DNA of 64,000 nucleotides from Ignelater luminosus (lineage: Eukaryota > Arthropoda > Insecta > Coleoptera > Elateridae). This document shows, piece by piece, positions 23,302-33,500 of this stretch. Under the pieces are notes generated by a model. It saw nothing but the letters and a program-made list of their open reading frames with translations. It did no database searches and was not told the origin of the DNA. Positions within the stretch are counted from its first letter, which is position 1; each line of letters opens with the position of its first letter. Position numbers and translations under genes: made by a program. The stretch spans positions 16,730 to 80,729 of the forward strand of contig VTPC01001919.1 of NCBI GenBank assembly GCA_011009095.1, in the 5' to 3' direction.

Positions 23302-25433
23302 CCCACATAGCAGAGACACGTCATACCGACGTAAGTGTTTGGTCATTCATAACGTCAATCTTCCCATTAAAATGACGTGTTGTAAACGTAAATATTACAT
23401 ACATAAGTCACAGCCCAGTGACGTAATATCACAACGTCGTTTTGACGTCATACCATAACGCCACTTTGACGTCAGTTAAAAAGCCACAAAGACGTCCCTT
23501 GAATGTAATAAATAAACCACAATTTACAAAAAGAAAATATATTATTATAATATAGATACAAATGCAGTTACAGAAAAACGAGAGAAACCCACACAGTAGA
23601 TGTGACCTGTGAACCAAAAAATATAAGTACTAGGACAAACTCAAGTTATTTTGAGTTTGACAAATCTTAAATCTATATTTTTTTATTAAATGCTTTTTTA
23701 TTGATTTATCTATATAATTTGTTTATAATATCGAATATTCACAGGAAAGATCTAGTTTTAACCAGGTTTTGGTTCTATTGATGGTTGATAGTTCTAACGA
23801 ATTAATCTGTTATGACTAATATTCATTATTTTACAAGATCAATCTTGGAAGTAATATTTTTGGTTCATGGTTACAAATACAAAATCTGAACTAAATTGCA
23901 GAAATACTCTTACAAGTATAAAAAACACTTACATATTATAATACATCTATATACACTCACTTGCAAAACGAAAGTACACAAGCACAAAAAATTTGCGACT
24001 CTTCATTAGTGTAGTATTGCAATTCATTCTTCATTTTATTGGCAAGTGTATCAGTTAAAACATGTTTCAGGGTATTATTTACTCTTGATGTTAGGTCTCT
24101 TCCACCCAGTATAGATAAATATGAGCTCTACAACAAATACAAAAGAAATGCATACAATAACATGCAATAAGAAATGACTTACAAAATTCAATCAATGTTC
24201 AGGTTTCCGCAAGTATTCTTCAATATTTTGCAGCTCCTATTGATTTGATGCTGGCAGACTTAAGGAAATCTCTAGAATTTGAATTGTTGAATTTCTAGAG
24301 ACAGGATGGTTATGAAGAATGCTCAGAATCTGATTATTCTGTTGCTTTAAATGTGCTAAAGTAGAAAGCACTTTTTTCAAAACTAAAAACCAAAAAACTG
24401 TATTAAAGTTTCCTGTTTTCTCTACAAAATCAAGTTTACCAGCATTTATGTTCAACTCTGTTTCACAAGGAGTATAGGGGGAATCCCCGAACTTGATGGC
24501 AATAACCTTATGCAAGTCTTAAAAATTCTATATGGTTTATAACAATTTCCTTATTCTTTGTTCAGTACAAATGTAAAATTCAATAAAAGTCCCGGTAATA
24601 GTAATATGATCTTCGGGACGCTGAATCGGATTGTTGATATAAACACGTAACTATCTACTGAACTTCGTTTCGTAAAAACATCTCGGCCAGCCATTTTTAA
24701 TATAATAGTATATTATTGTATTACTTGCTTTCAGGATATCCTTTATAGTAACTAGTTCTTATTGCATGAAACTATAATACTTACCTAAATTACGTATTCA
24801 AAAGCAAATTTCACAACGTGAACACCGTCGATATAACACAAACCAAACAAACACAAAGATACCTGCGACCTATGACGCATTGGCGCAGACTCACGCTGTA
24901 CTCGCAGGATCTTGTCGATCTTGTATAACACATATAACACAAGCAAGAAATTCGAGTTATATCGAAAAGTTCCGATCTACTTGAAGCGCCAAATTTTCGG
25001 CGCTAATTTTTAATTTACATTTTTAAATTACATTATTATTACATTCAGTTAAGTTGAATTATTTTCTAAATAGAATATTCATATAAAAACCCAAAAAAGT
25101 ATAAATCAATCATAGATATTTAACTTTTTATTTTTGAAACTGCCAAATAGATACCGATGAAATTTTCAGATTTCTTCTTTTATTATGAAATATAAAGCTA
25201 TTATTATATTATCAAAAGCCGGAAACCGGGTAAAAGGTGTAGATTTTATTTAATTTTTTTTGAGATAAAGGTACATATAAACGTCAAATAGACGGTACCG
25301 TGACGTCTTAAAAATTACGTTTTTATTTCGTCCCAATACTTACGTGTTTAAAACGCCAGTTTTTGGGCTTACGACGTCGACAACCAAAATCAGTTACCGT
25401 CGACGTCAATATAACGTATGTCTGCTATGTGGG
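23302..25433 (-). mobile_element. TIR element with terminal ACGT arrays and a DUF4806-like gene
   Basis: The tips CCCACATAGCAGA (23302-23314) and TCTGCTATGTGGG (25421-25433) are exact inverted repeats. Just inside them the left end has ten ACGT cores in about 210 bp (23317-23505) and the right end seven in about 160 bp (25280-25420). Many read GACGTC or TGACGTCA, against an AT-rich background. The interior carries the broken spliced gene at 24020-24517. No transposase or DDE motif was seen and no target duplication could be fixed, so the superfamily is unknown. The terminal motif arrays look like transposase-binding sites. Confidence 0.6.
23960..24517 (-). pseudogene. DUF4806-like gene remnant inside the TIR element
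   Basis: On the minus strand one exon runs from 24517 to 24183 and ends at a GTAAGT donor. A second starts at 24127 after a TTTGTTGTAG acceptor and stays open to a TGA or GTGAGT donor near 23965. The first ends LSLPASNQ, stop, ELQNIEEYLRKPEH, stop, LNF. The second reads SSYLSILGGRDLTSR followed by VNNTLKHVLTDTLANK. The combination of an LP...EELxxIEEYL segment, a LGGRD turn and an NxLKxxxTxxLA helix resembles the DUF4806 domain of many uncharacterised insect proteins. Two in-frame stops (near 24235 and 24192) mark it as dead in this copy. The family assignment is by eye. Confidence 0.45.
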
Positions 25434-25928
25434 TTACTAGGAAGACTCTAAGTTATCTGGCAGTAGTTTATTTCGAAGTCCGTATACTATAGATAAATTC
25501 ACCTGTTAATCAATATAAACCAACTTCTGGACAGACGACCAACATTCAGTTAAAATGTTTGCACCAAGAGTTACTCGTTCACACTAGTTTGAACAACCCG
25601 GCCAGCGAATTCTTAGCGGGGTCCTCAGGATTTGTAAATCATTCAATAGACCAGTATTTAAGACAATTGTGCGCAAACCGTATTAAGTTATTTGTTGAGT
25701 GTTGGCAAAGTAACGTTCTCACTGAGCAGCCGTTACAACTGACTGCGTAAATTAAAAGACTTTGTATTGTATACTTACTGTAATTTCGTTCGTTTTCTTA
25801 GGAAATTTATAAATTTACCAAAAGGTTTGTATATGTAGTTGGCTTATTGCAAAAACTTGCTATTTAGGAACACTCTTTATAGTCATTGGCGCCCTTTGAT
25901 TTGATCCATTTCCGTTCTTTATCATCTA
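25434..25928. other. Spacer between two transposons, nothing recognised
   Basis: A 63-codon frame at 25559-25750 has no known motif. No repeat ends were found. Confidence 0.3.
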
Positions 25929-26053
25929 AAGGTACCTTTACTGCTCGGGAGAATTGGAGAATTGGCGAAAAGGGAGAGGGTAAAAAGTTAACGTGATCTT
26001 GGGAAATATCCTAGTTTTAAATTCTACCGTTTTACTGCTCTGGGTATTTGGGT

Positions 26054-26121
26054 ATTTAGATATTTGAGAATTATCAAATGTCAGAATTTACTTAACCTCA
26101 AATATTATATTTGCAACATGA
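26054..26121. repeat. Direct repeat, left of mariner relic
   Basis: TTTAGATATTTGAGAATTAT through TTATATTTGCAACATGA recurs at 27117-27184 with two or three differences. The pair brackets the mariner relic. It is too long to be a mariner target duplication (TA only). Confidence 0.7.
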
Positions 26122-26150
26122 GGGCTGATGAGGATTTACTATTTATGTTG

Positions 26151-26954
26151 TTATGGAGACAATGCATTAAGTACAAAATAGCAAATCAACAAAATACCGC
26201 TAGAGAGCTTTCCACGGCGCTTATTCTGAATTGCACGACGCAGTTTCCTTAGCGTATCACAGTAAGCAATAGCGGTAATTGTTTCGCCCCGTGGTAGAAA
26301 GTCCACTAAAAGAACACCACATCTGTCCCAAAACACTGTGCACATGATTTTCCGGGTTGTCAAATTCGGCTTCGATGTTGTCTTTGCTGGTGACGATGTG
26401 TGCCTCCATTCCATCGATTGCCATTTTGTCTCATGTGTCTCATAGGCTACCCAAGTCTCGTCCCCAGTCACTATACTGTTAAGGAAATGGTCCCCGTCAT
26501 TGTGATAACGAGTCAAAAATTCAAGAGCAGCACCTAGGAGTTTTTTCTTGTGATCCTCGGTAAGAGTTTTCGGTACCAAGCGTGCAAAAAGCTTTCGATA
26601 TCCCAGTTTGTCATGAACAATTTCATGAAGAAGGGATCGTGAAATTAGGGGAAATTCCATAGAAAGAAGAGAAATCATAAACTTACGGTTTCCTCTAATT
26701 TTTTCATTCACTGCATGAACAAGTTCATCATTAACCAATTATGGACGTCCACTTCTTTCTTCATCGTGCACGTTTACACGGCCATTGTTGAATTTTTTTA
26801 CCCATCTCACAATCATAGAATAACTCATTACATTCTGTCCATACACCTCAGAGAGCTGTTGATGAATGTCCACTGGTTTCAAATTTTTCACATTGAGAAA
26901 CCGAATCACTGATCTAATCTCGTAATCGGTGGAATTTTCAATTACCTTCGCCAT
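26151..26954 (-). pseudogene. mariner-family transposase, 3'-truncated
   Basis: Read from ATG at 26952-26954, the frame encodes a helix-turn-helix N terminus (YEIRSVIRFLNVKNLKPVDI), WVKKFNNGRVNVHDEERSGRP, one in-frame stop (26739-26741), then the rest to VTGDETWVAYET, MEWRHTSSPAKT, KIMCTVFWDRCGVLLVDFLP and AIQNKRRGKLSSG. It then breaks off, so the second and third catalytic Asp blocks are missing. The ETWVxYETxETK style differs from the mariner at 6485, so it belongs to a different lineage. Only one stop interrupts 260 codons, suggesting fairly recent decay. Confidence 0.85.
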
Positions 26955-27116
26955 TATAAACAAGCACTGTGACACGATAACAGCAGATAACTAACTCAAA
27001 ATGGCGTCAATCGTTTAGTAACGATACAAGGTCATTTCCGCGCATGCGCAGAACTGCGATCGCATCGCTGCAACGGCGGGAAATAGAAAATGAACTTACT
27101 TCCTGGACATAGTTAT

Positions 27117-27184
27117 ATTTAGATATTTGAGAATTATCAAAAGTCAGAATTTACTCAACCTCAAATATTATATTTGCAACATGA
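27117..27184. repeat. Direct repeat, right of mariner relic
   Basis: Partner of 26054-26121. It is followed directly by the next repeat (27185-27250), which has its partner at 29926-29990. Confidence 0.7.
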
Positions 27185-27539
27185 AGTAAAAAACCACTTC
27201 AATGATCTTTTTAATCACAAACCTATTTAAAAAAAAGTTTAAGTAAGGACCATAACAGTCGGTTGTTGTGGAAGTGAAATTTTAAGTTTACAACCACTTG
27301 TCCACCGCCACCAGTGGAGAGGGCCATAAAAACAGAAGCCGGTCAGGATTAAGCAACACATTTGCAACGCAATCTCATTGTTCAAGACTACAATACTGAA
27401 ATTTAAACGTTGCATAATCGAAGTGCTACTGTTAAAAGGGACGTCGACCTTTTGAAACTTCGACGCTAACGGCTTAATTTACATTATATAAGAAAAATCT
27501 CGTTTATAAAAATGTCAGTACAAAAAATATGTATGTATA

Positions 27540-29700
27540 GAAATTATTAGGATGGGCAAAAGACGAAAAATTAAAATTTAACGCGAGTAAAACCGAGGCT
27601 TTATTTTTTGGGAAAAGTTTAGGACAAGAGAAACCGACTTTTCGAATGGGTGAAGATAGAATTCGTTGTAAGGATAGCATTAGGTATCTAGGCGTTTTAA
27701 TAGACGATAGGTTATCGTGGAATAGTCACATAGATTTTATTACTCAAAAAGGGAAATTATTAGCAAATAGATTAGGAGCTGCAGCTAGATTAACGTGGGG
27801 CTTTAGGGGCAATTCTGCAGCTAGGATATACGAAGGGGCGATACAGCCAGGCATTTCGTATGCTGCCGAAGTATGGGCGGGGAATTTAAAGGTTAGACAA
27901 AAACAAAAATTATTAAGCGTACAAAGAATTTTGGCAGTTAGAGCGGCGGCAGCATACAACACAGTATCTACGGAAGCAGCGTTAGTTCTTAGTCAGGTTA
28001 TGCCAATAGATTTATTTTTAAAAGCAGAAGTAGATAAAAACAAAATTTTTAAGAATAGATCGGGGGGAAGTTTAGAAACATTCGGTTTGCAAGGGAGGAA
28101 AATAGAACAAAGAGCAAACATAGGCGATTTAGGACATCCGGCAGATATAGGTAAATTTCAATTTTTTATTTGGAAAAGGAGGATTTTATACAAATATATA
28201 CTGACGGATCTAGGTTAGAAGATGGTAGCGCAGGGGCGGCTTTTGTTATCTATAATGAAGATAGGGAAATTAAAAATGGGAAATTTAAATTAGGATCGGG
28301 GTGCTCTATTTTTCAATGCGAACTATTGGCTATTAGAGAGGCATTAAAGTACATTAGGGAGAATAATTTCGCATTTAGGGAATGTACTTTAAATAGTGAT
28401 AGCAGATCGGCATTATCGGCGTTACAGGGAATGCGGCAACCGACAAATTTACAGGCGGAAACATGGAATTTATATAGGGAACTGTTAGACTCGGTTAGAA
28501 TTAGATTTAGATGGATAAAAGCGCATATAGGAGTGATAGGTAACGAAAGAGCAGACGAGTTAGCTAAACAAGCAGCTGTAGAAGTAGGAACTAGGGAAAT
28601 ATTTAAAGTTGCCCCTAGATCATTAGTTAAAAGTAGGATTAGGCAAAATTTAAAGGACATTTGGAACGATAGATGGAAAAAGGCAACAACAGGTAGATTA
28701 ACACAAAAATTTGTTCCCGACGTAGAATTAATGAGGAAAATTGGGAAATTAGATAAAGACGTAGTAGAGCTGCTAACAGGACATGGGAATTTTAGGTCTT
28801 ATTTAGTTAAAATAGGTAAATTAGACGAGGGCGAAATAGGATGTACATGCGGAGAGGGTGAAGAAACCGCGGAACACGTATTATTCACGTGTAGGTTAGA
28901 AAGTAGAGCTAGGGAAATAGGAAATAGAAACTTAATTAAAATAGGTTATAGGTGGCCATCGAATATATGTAGATGAGGTAGGTAGTTTAAGTAATAGAAT
29001 AAAATGGTGGGAAGAGTTAAAACGTTACGCTAAAAAAGTAGATAGATTGAAAGCCCCGACTCGAATTTAGAAACTTATAGGCACATAAGATAATATTTTT
29101 AATCCCCTCGAAACGCCCTAATGCCTCCCTACCGACGAAACCGATCCACCACCGACGCTTAACCCCGCGGGCTTCGCCTCGAGAGACTAACCTATGGAAC
29201 TCGAACTCGCCACGGATCGCCCGCCTAGCAACCTCGCCCGAGTAAGAGGGCTGCCCGGGGTTTCCAAGGGAGCGGGGCTTCTGGCAACAATGGAGCTAGA
29301 CGCCCTGTCCGACGTCGGGCCGTTCGTCACGTAGATACGTCTCGTTGCCGGCTTCTGAGACGTTGACTAGGTACCCTGACGAAGCAGTAATCCCGGACCG
29401 CTCGGGTTAGCTAGCGCAAGACGAGCGAAAAATGTCGGGAGAGAGCAACCGGGGAAGGAGAAGAGACGACGCAAACGGCGAAAAGGTGAAAGTCGGTGGG
29501 TCGGAGGACTCGGGGGAAGGGACCGAAACGTTAACAGGGGATTTATAAAAAACGTAGGCCTTTAAAGTATCAAATAGGCAAAGAAGCAGTACGGTAGAGC
29601 GACCCTCTACGGCTCGGTGCGACTTCTTTTATTAAATAAGTAAAGATAGGGTCAGAGGGGATAGGGGTTGGCGGGCTTCCTTTTGACAAGCGGTTCCGGA
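27540..29700 (+). mobile_element. R1-clade non-LTR retrotransposon, 5'-truncated
   Basis: Coding sequence starts abruptly in the reverse transcriptase thumb (WAKDEKLKFNASKTEALFFG at about 27552) and runs to 28976. A GC-rich 3' UTR of about 700 bp follows, including small hairpins such as GTAGAGCGACCCTCTAC near 29593. The base composition contrasts sharply with the AT-rich surroundings from about 29050. The exact 3' end is uncertain. Confidence 0.8.
27552..28976 (+). pseudogene. R1-type LINE ORF2 end: RT thumb, RNase H, CCHC
   Basis: The first part (to about 28165) has the connector typical of R1/I elements: IRYLGVLIDDRLSWNSHID, then IYEGAIQPGISYAAEVW and LSVQRILAVRAAAAYNTVST. After a frameshift near the T-run at 28158-28170 the RNase H domain follows with all four acidic residues in place: the Asp of QIYTDGS, the Glu of CELLAIREAL, the Asp of NSDSRSAL and the Asp of ERADELAK. 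It ends with a CTCGEGEETAEHVLFTC zinc knuckle. The fingers and palm of the RT and all of ORF1 are absent. Apart from the frameshift it is well preserved. Confidence 0.88.
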
Positions 29701-29925
29701 CCGCTTTGAGATGAACCAATTAATTGAGCACGTTTATTCATAGCACGATTATTATTATACCAGCATAGTAGAGAATGTAATGTCGACGAATTAACGTATG
29801 ATGGAACGTTCTCTACGATGTATTGCGTTATCCTAATCGGATCTCGTAAACCTTCTAAATTTACCTGTATAGAAATATCAAGATAATTTATAGATAATCA
29901 TCAGAAATAAATATAAATATGTATT

Positions 29926-29990
29926 AAGTAAAAACCCACTTCAATGATCTTTATAATCACAAACCTATTTAAAAAAAGTATAAGGACCAT
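29926..29990. repeat. Direct repeat right of the LINE
   Basis: CCACTTCAATGATCTTTATA and ATCACAAACCTATTTAAAAA recur from 27185-27250 with a few changes. It could be a long target duplication of the LINE or part of the host element. Confidence 0.65.
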
Positions 29991-30215
29991 GGAACTGAAA
30001 TTTTAAATTTTAGCTAATACCGCTAATACTTTTGCCGTTTTGCGCATGTGCAATTTCCAATACCCAAGAAAAAGTTGAACTTGAACCAACTTTGTGGATA
30101 TCGAAATTCTGCATCCCACTAAATGAGGGGAAGTTGTCACGTGACTCGCGACAGCCAATAACAGCAATCCCCAAATATCCAATTCTCCAATTCTCCCGAG
30201 CAGTAAAGGTGCCTT

Positions 30216-30539
30216 AAGAGTAAGTGTACCGCCGAACTCTGCCTTGGGCCTATCACGTTAGCCAAGTGGCATGTCGGATTTTATGTTCACGGTAAATCAC
30301 CATGTCTGGGTCACTATAGTTCCCGTTTTCCCCCGTAACAAAATATGCCTAGTATTATGCGCCTAGTGCTTAATAATAATGGTGGGTTAACTGATGCTTG
30401 AAGAAACAAAAAATTAAACACGTTACGATTAATTTATTGTTAACAACAAAACTATTATAAAGCATTTAGTCACTTACATAAGATAACTTTACAAAAAGTA
30501 AATTTCCTGCAGTGGATTATAATTTTCTAAGCTTCATAT
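30216..30539. other. 3' flank of IDGF A
   Basis: Holds the 3' UTR and poly(A) signal of IDGF copy A on the minus strand. The rest shows nothing recognisable. Confidence 0.5.
30433..30438 (-). terminator. Poly(A) signal of IDGF copy A
   Basis: AATAAA on the minus strand, 102 bases past the stop codon. IDGF B has its signal at about the same distance. Confidence 0.6.
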
Positions 30540-33500
30540 TTATGCACTAGCAGCTGCAGCACGTAAAAGAGGAAATTTATCTCCAGTGCAAAGTCCTCGA
30601 AAATCATCAAGTGTTATATCAACAATTGCAATTCCTCCTAAACTCTTTGTACGTGCGTAGGTACCTTTACTGCTGGCAGTTTCTTGATCTTCATAGCCTA
30701 TCCATGTGCCACCATCTCCGCTTTCGTTAGGTAAACGGAAAGCGTAGGTTCCTAAAATACATATTCATTTGCTTGTAAATAATCTAAAAGCCCCCCCATG
30801 ATAGAAAATGCATAAAAATAGCTGTGTTTTTTAAATAAGCATTGCATGTACATACTGAGTGAATTGTTTATTTAAAGAAAGGTTTGATAGAAAGAAGAAT
30901 TTGTCTTCTAGCATACCATAACGCTTGGAAACGTCTATAAGATGCCATCCTCCAGCTGCAACTATAATGCCCCATGCACCCATGAGTTAATAGTCATTGT
31001 CATGGGACGTCAAATGGAGACTTACCGTATTTCCCGGAAGTATCTATTACTTGTTTATAGGCATTTCCTCCTCCAATATTCTTGCGATTGAGATTAAGTT
31101 TAGTACATATTTCTTGGAAACTTAAAAGACCTTCTTCTCTGGTGTAAGTACCAGCTTGACCTCCACCTTTGACATCACTAACTGGTGGAACACCACTTGT
31201 TCCAGAATCACGAGTCATTTTCCAAGTTCTTCCATATGTAGGAATTCCAAGAATTAATTTTTTACTTGGTGCACCATTTTGTAACCTACAAAATATTCGT
31301 TTTTATTGTAATTCAATTACTAAAGTCAAGTTCTACTAACCAATATTGGACAAGATAATTTCCATTTTCATCGAATTTTCTATCGATAAGTTCATGTAAT
31401 GGTGCAGGATAATCGGCTTCTTTTGGATTACGTTCCGGAGTGTAGTAGTCAAACGCCCACAAATTAACTAGATCCAAGTTTGGACTGAGAAGACGAACAT
31501 CATAAAATACTAAAAACAGTAATGTAAATAATATAGTACTGTAGTGTATCTCTATAGGATGTATTACAGGTGCTATTAACATTTGGTAGAACCGATAAAC
31601 TGAGTTGAAGTCCATCATCAGCAAATGCAGTTTTAAATTCTCTTATAAACGCTGTGAACTGTTGTTTATGATCAGCTGCTTTTTCATCTACTGGACTTGG
31701 ATCGACAAAAGTATGCTTTACAGAACTCCAGATGTTACCTAAAACAATAATAAAATCAGATATATTTATGAACGTGTGTAGTGATTATCAATAGATTCTA
31801 CAATATTTATTCTTAGTTTTTTGCTATGATCAATATATGAGAACGCCAGTATACTTTACTTTAGTATAATAATACCTAGATATTTTATAGTTTGTTCATT
31901 TGTATACATTCCTTGTTGAAATTAATATTGATTGTGTTTGGTCTGTTAGATGAAAACCATTGTAACGATCACTTTTCGCTACCGTTCCACGTGCTTGTTT
32001 AATTGACATATGAGGTCAACGGTGCCTATAATATTAATTAAAATTTAACATTTCCAAATTACAAATAAATTTGTGGAAAATCTTCGATCCCTAACACTTA
32101 TCAAATTTGTTTCTATCTTAAATACAATTTTTCTAAGAAATTTTGTGTGTGAATACTTGAGGACGAAGATTTGGGTGCGTAACATACAAATTTAATTTTT
32201 TTGTTCATTCAAAAAGAAATTTATTATCAGATCAGAGAACGTTTATTAAAATTATTGTGGTTTTCGTAAATTGTTTTACTACAGCTGGTTCACCTCTACG
32301 ATCAGATCTGTATCGCAGCGGGATTCTTCGGGTAAGTAGTGTATTTCAACGCTTACTTCCATAATTTTTCTACTTTATTTTTAATGAGATTTAATTATTT
32401 ATTATTAAATTCTATTTCTAGGGTCAAGTGAGATTTAGAGTAGTAAGTTTTTTTTGGTTTATTAGGAGCTATAGATAAAAATTTTGATCTTAAATTCTAT
32501 TTGTTAAAATTTTTATTTATTTCGAATTTCTCAAAAACTTTTCTCTTGTTGCACACCAAAAGTGTGATGATAAATGATAAATCTATTATTTCTACTCGTT
32601 CATTTTTATGGATTTTGAATCTAAATATTTTATCTAAATTTTAAATTTATTATTTTGCCGTTATAAGAATGTAATTGTATTTCTTAATTGGATAATTTAT
32701 TAACAATTTTTTTGACTTTATTAAATTCTTGTGTTGATCTTCTTTGTTTTTTTATATAAAATTATTCATTTTGGATTATTTATTTTTTTAATATAATGTA
32801 TTGACTAACTTTTTGTGTTTTATTATATGTGTAATCTCCGTATCTGCGCTCAGGGCCACCAACTGAGATTTAGCCGGCCTAGGACTAGAGTCAAGGTTAT
32901 GTTACACCATGTTTTTGCTGATTCTATAGACTTGGTTGTTCTTTATATTTTATACACAATCAGTATTGAAAAATGCTGTGCTATTTGCAAATAATGTTAT
33001 TTTATGTGGTATTGCATTCCCTGGGGGACACCGTTTTATTGGAGTAATTTTTCAGATGTCAGACACTTTGCTTAACTCAAGTTTACTAGCGTTAAATTGA
33101 CAATTTTATTTGCATCCAAGGCATGTAGAACTTCACGAACACCTTTTTTGTATAGTGGAACTACTCTGGCTATCTTCAGCTTATCCAGGAGTGAAGGATA
33201 TTTATCTACTTGTGTACTTAATTACCTACACTTTTGTATTAAATCCATAAACATCCTTGCTGTGATTATTACTGATATGTAAAAAATGCAATGCAATGTC
33301 AGAACCTTCAACACGAATGCGGTGTAATCGCTGCACCTCCCTTTGTATGATCGCTACTGTACAGTGTGTCCAAGATAAGGATGCACAGCATGGGGATCTT
33401 GGAAACGACAAGAGATATAGGATTGGTTAAATGGGATGAAAGTTGGCTGTTTATAAGACCTTTTTGTTGGCGTTTGCAAAATCTAGATATCTTGGGTAGT

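Larger units (their letters stand above)
25929..30215. mobile_element. Composite element with 37-bp inverted ends
   Basis: AAGGTACCTTTACTGCTCGG, continuing to GGAGAATTGG (25929-25965), is repeated in inverse orientation at 30179-30215 with one change. Between these ends lie a mariner relic and an R1-clade LINE, each bordered by a diverged direct repeat of about 65 bp (26054-26121 with 27117-27184, and 27185-27250 with 29926-29990). The host element itself was therefore short and non-coding, perhaps 1 kb or less. Its superfamily is not identified. Confidence 0.5.

Noticed and set aside
26054..27184. Reading the 68-bp direct repeats as LTRs
   Set aside because: They are far too short, lack TG...CA ends, and enclose a mariner transposase, not gag-pol.
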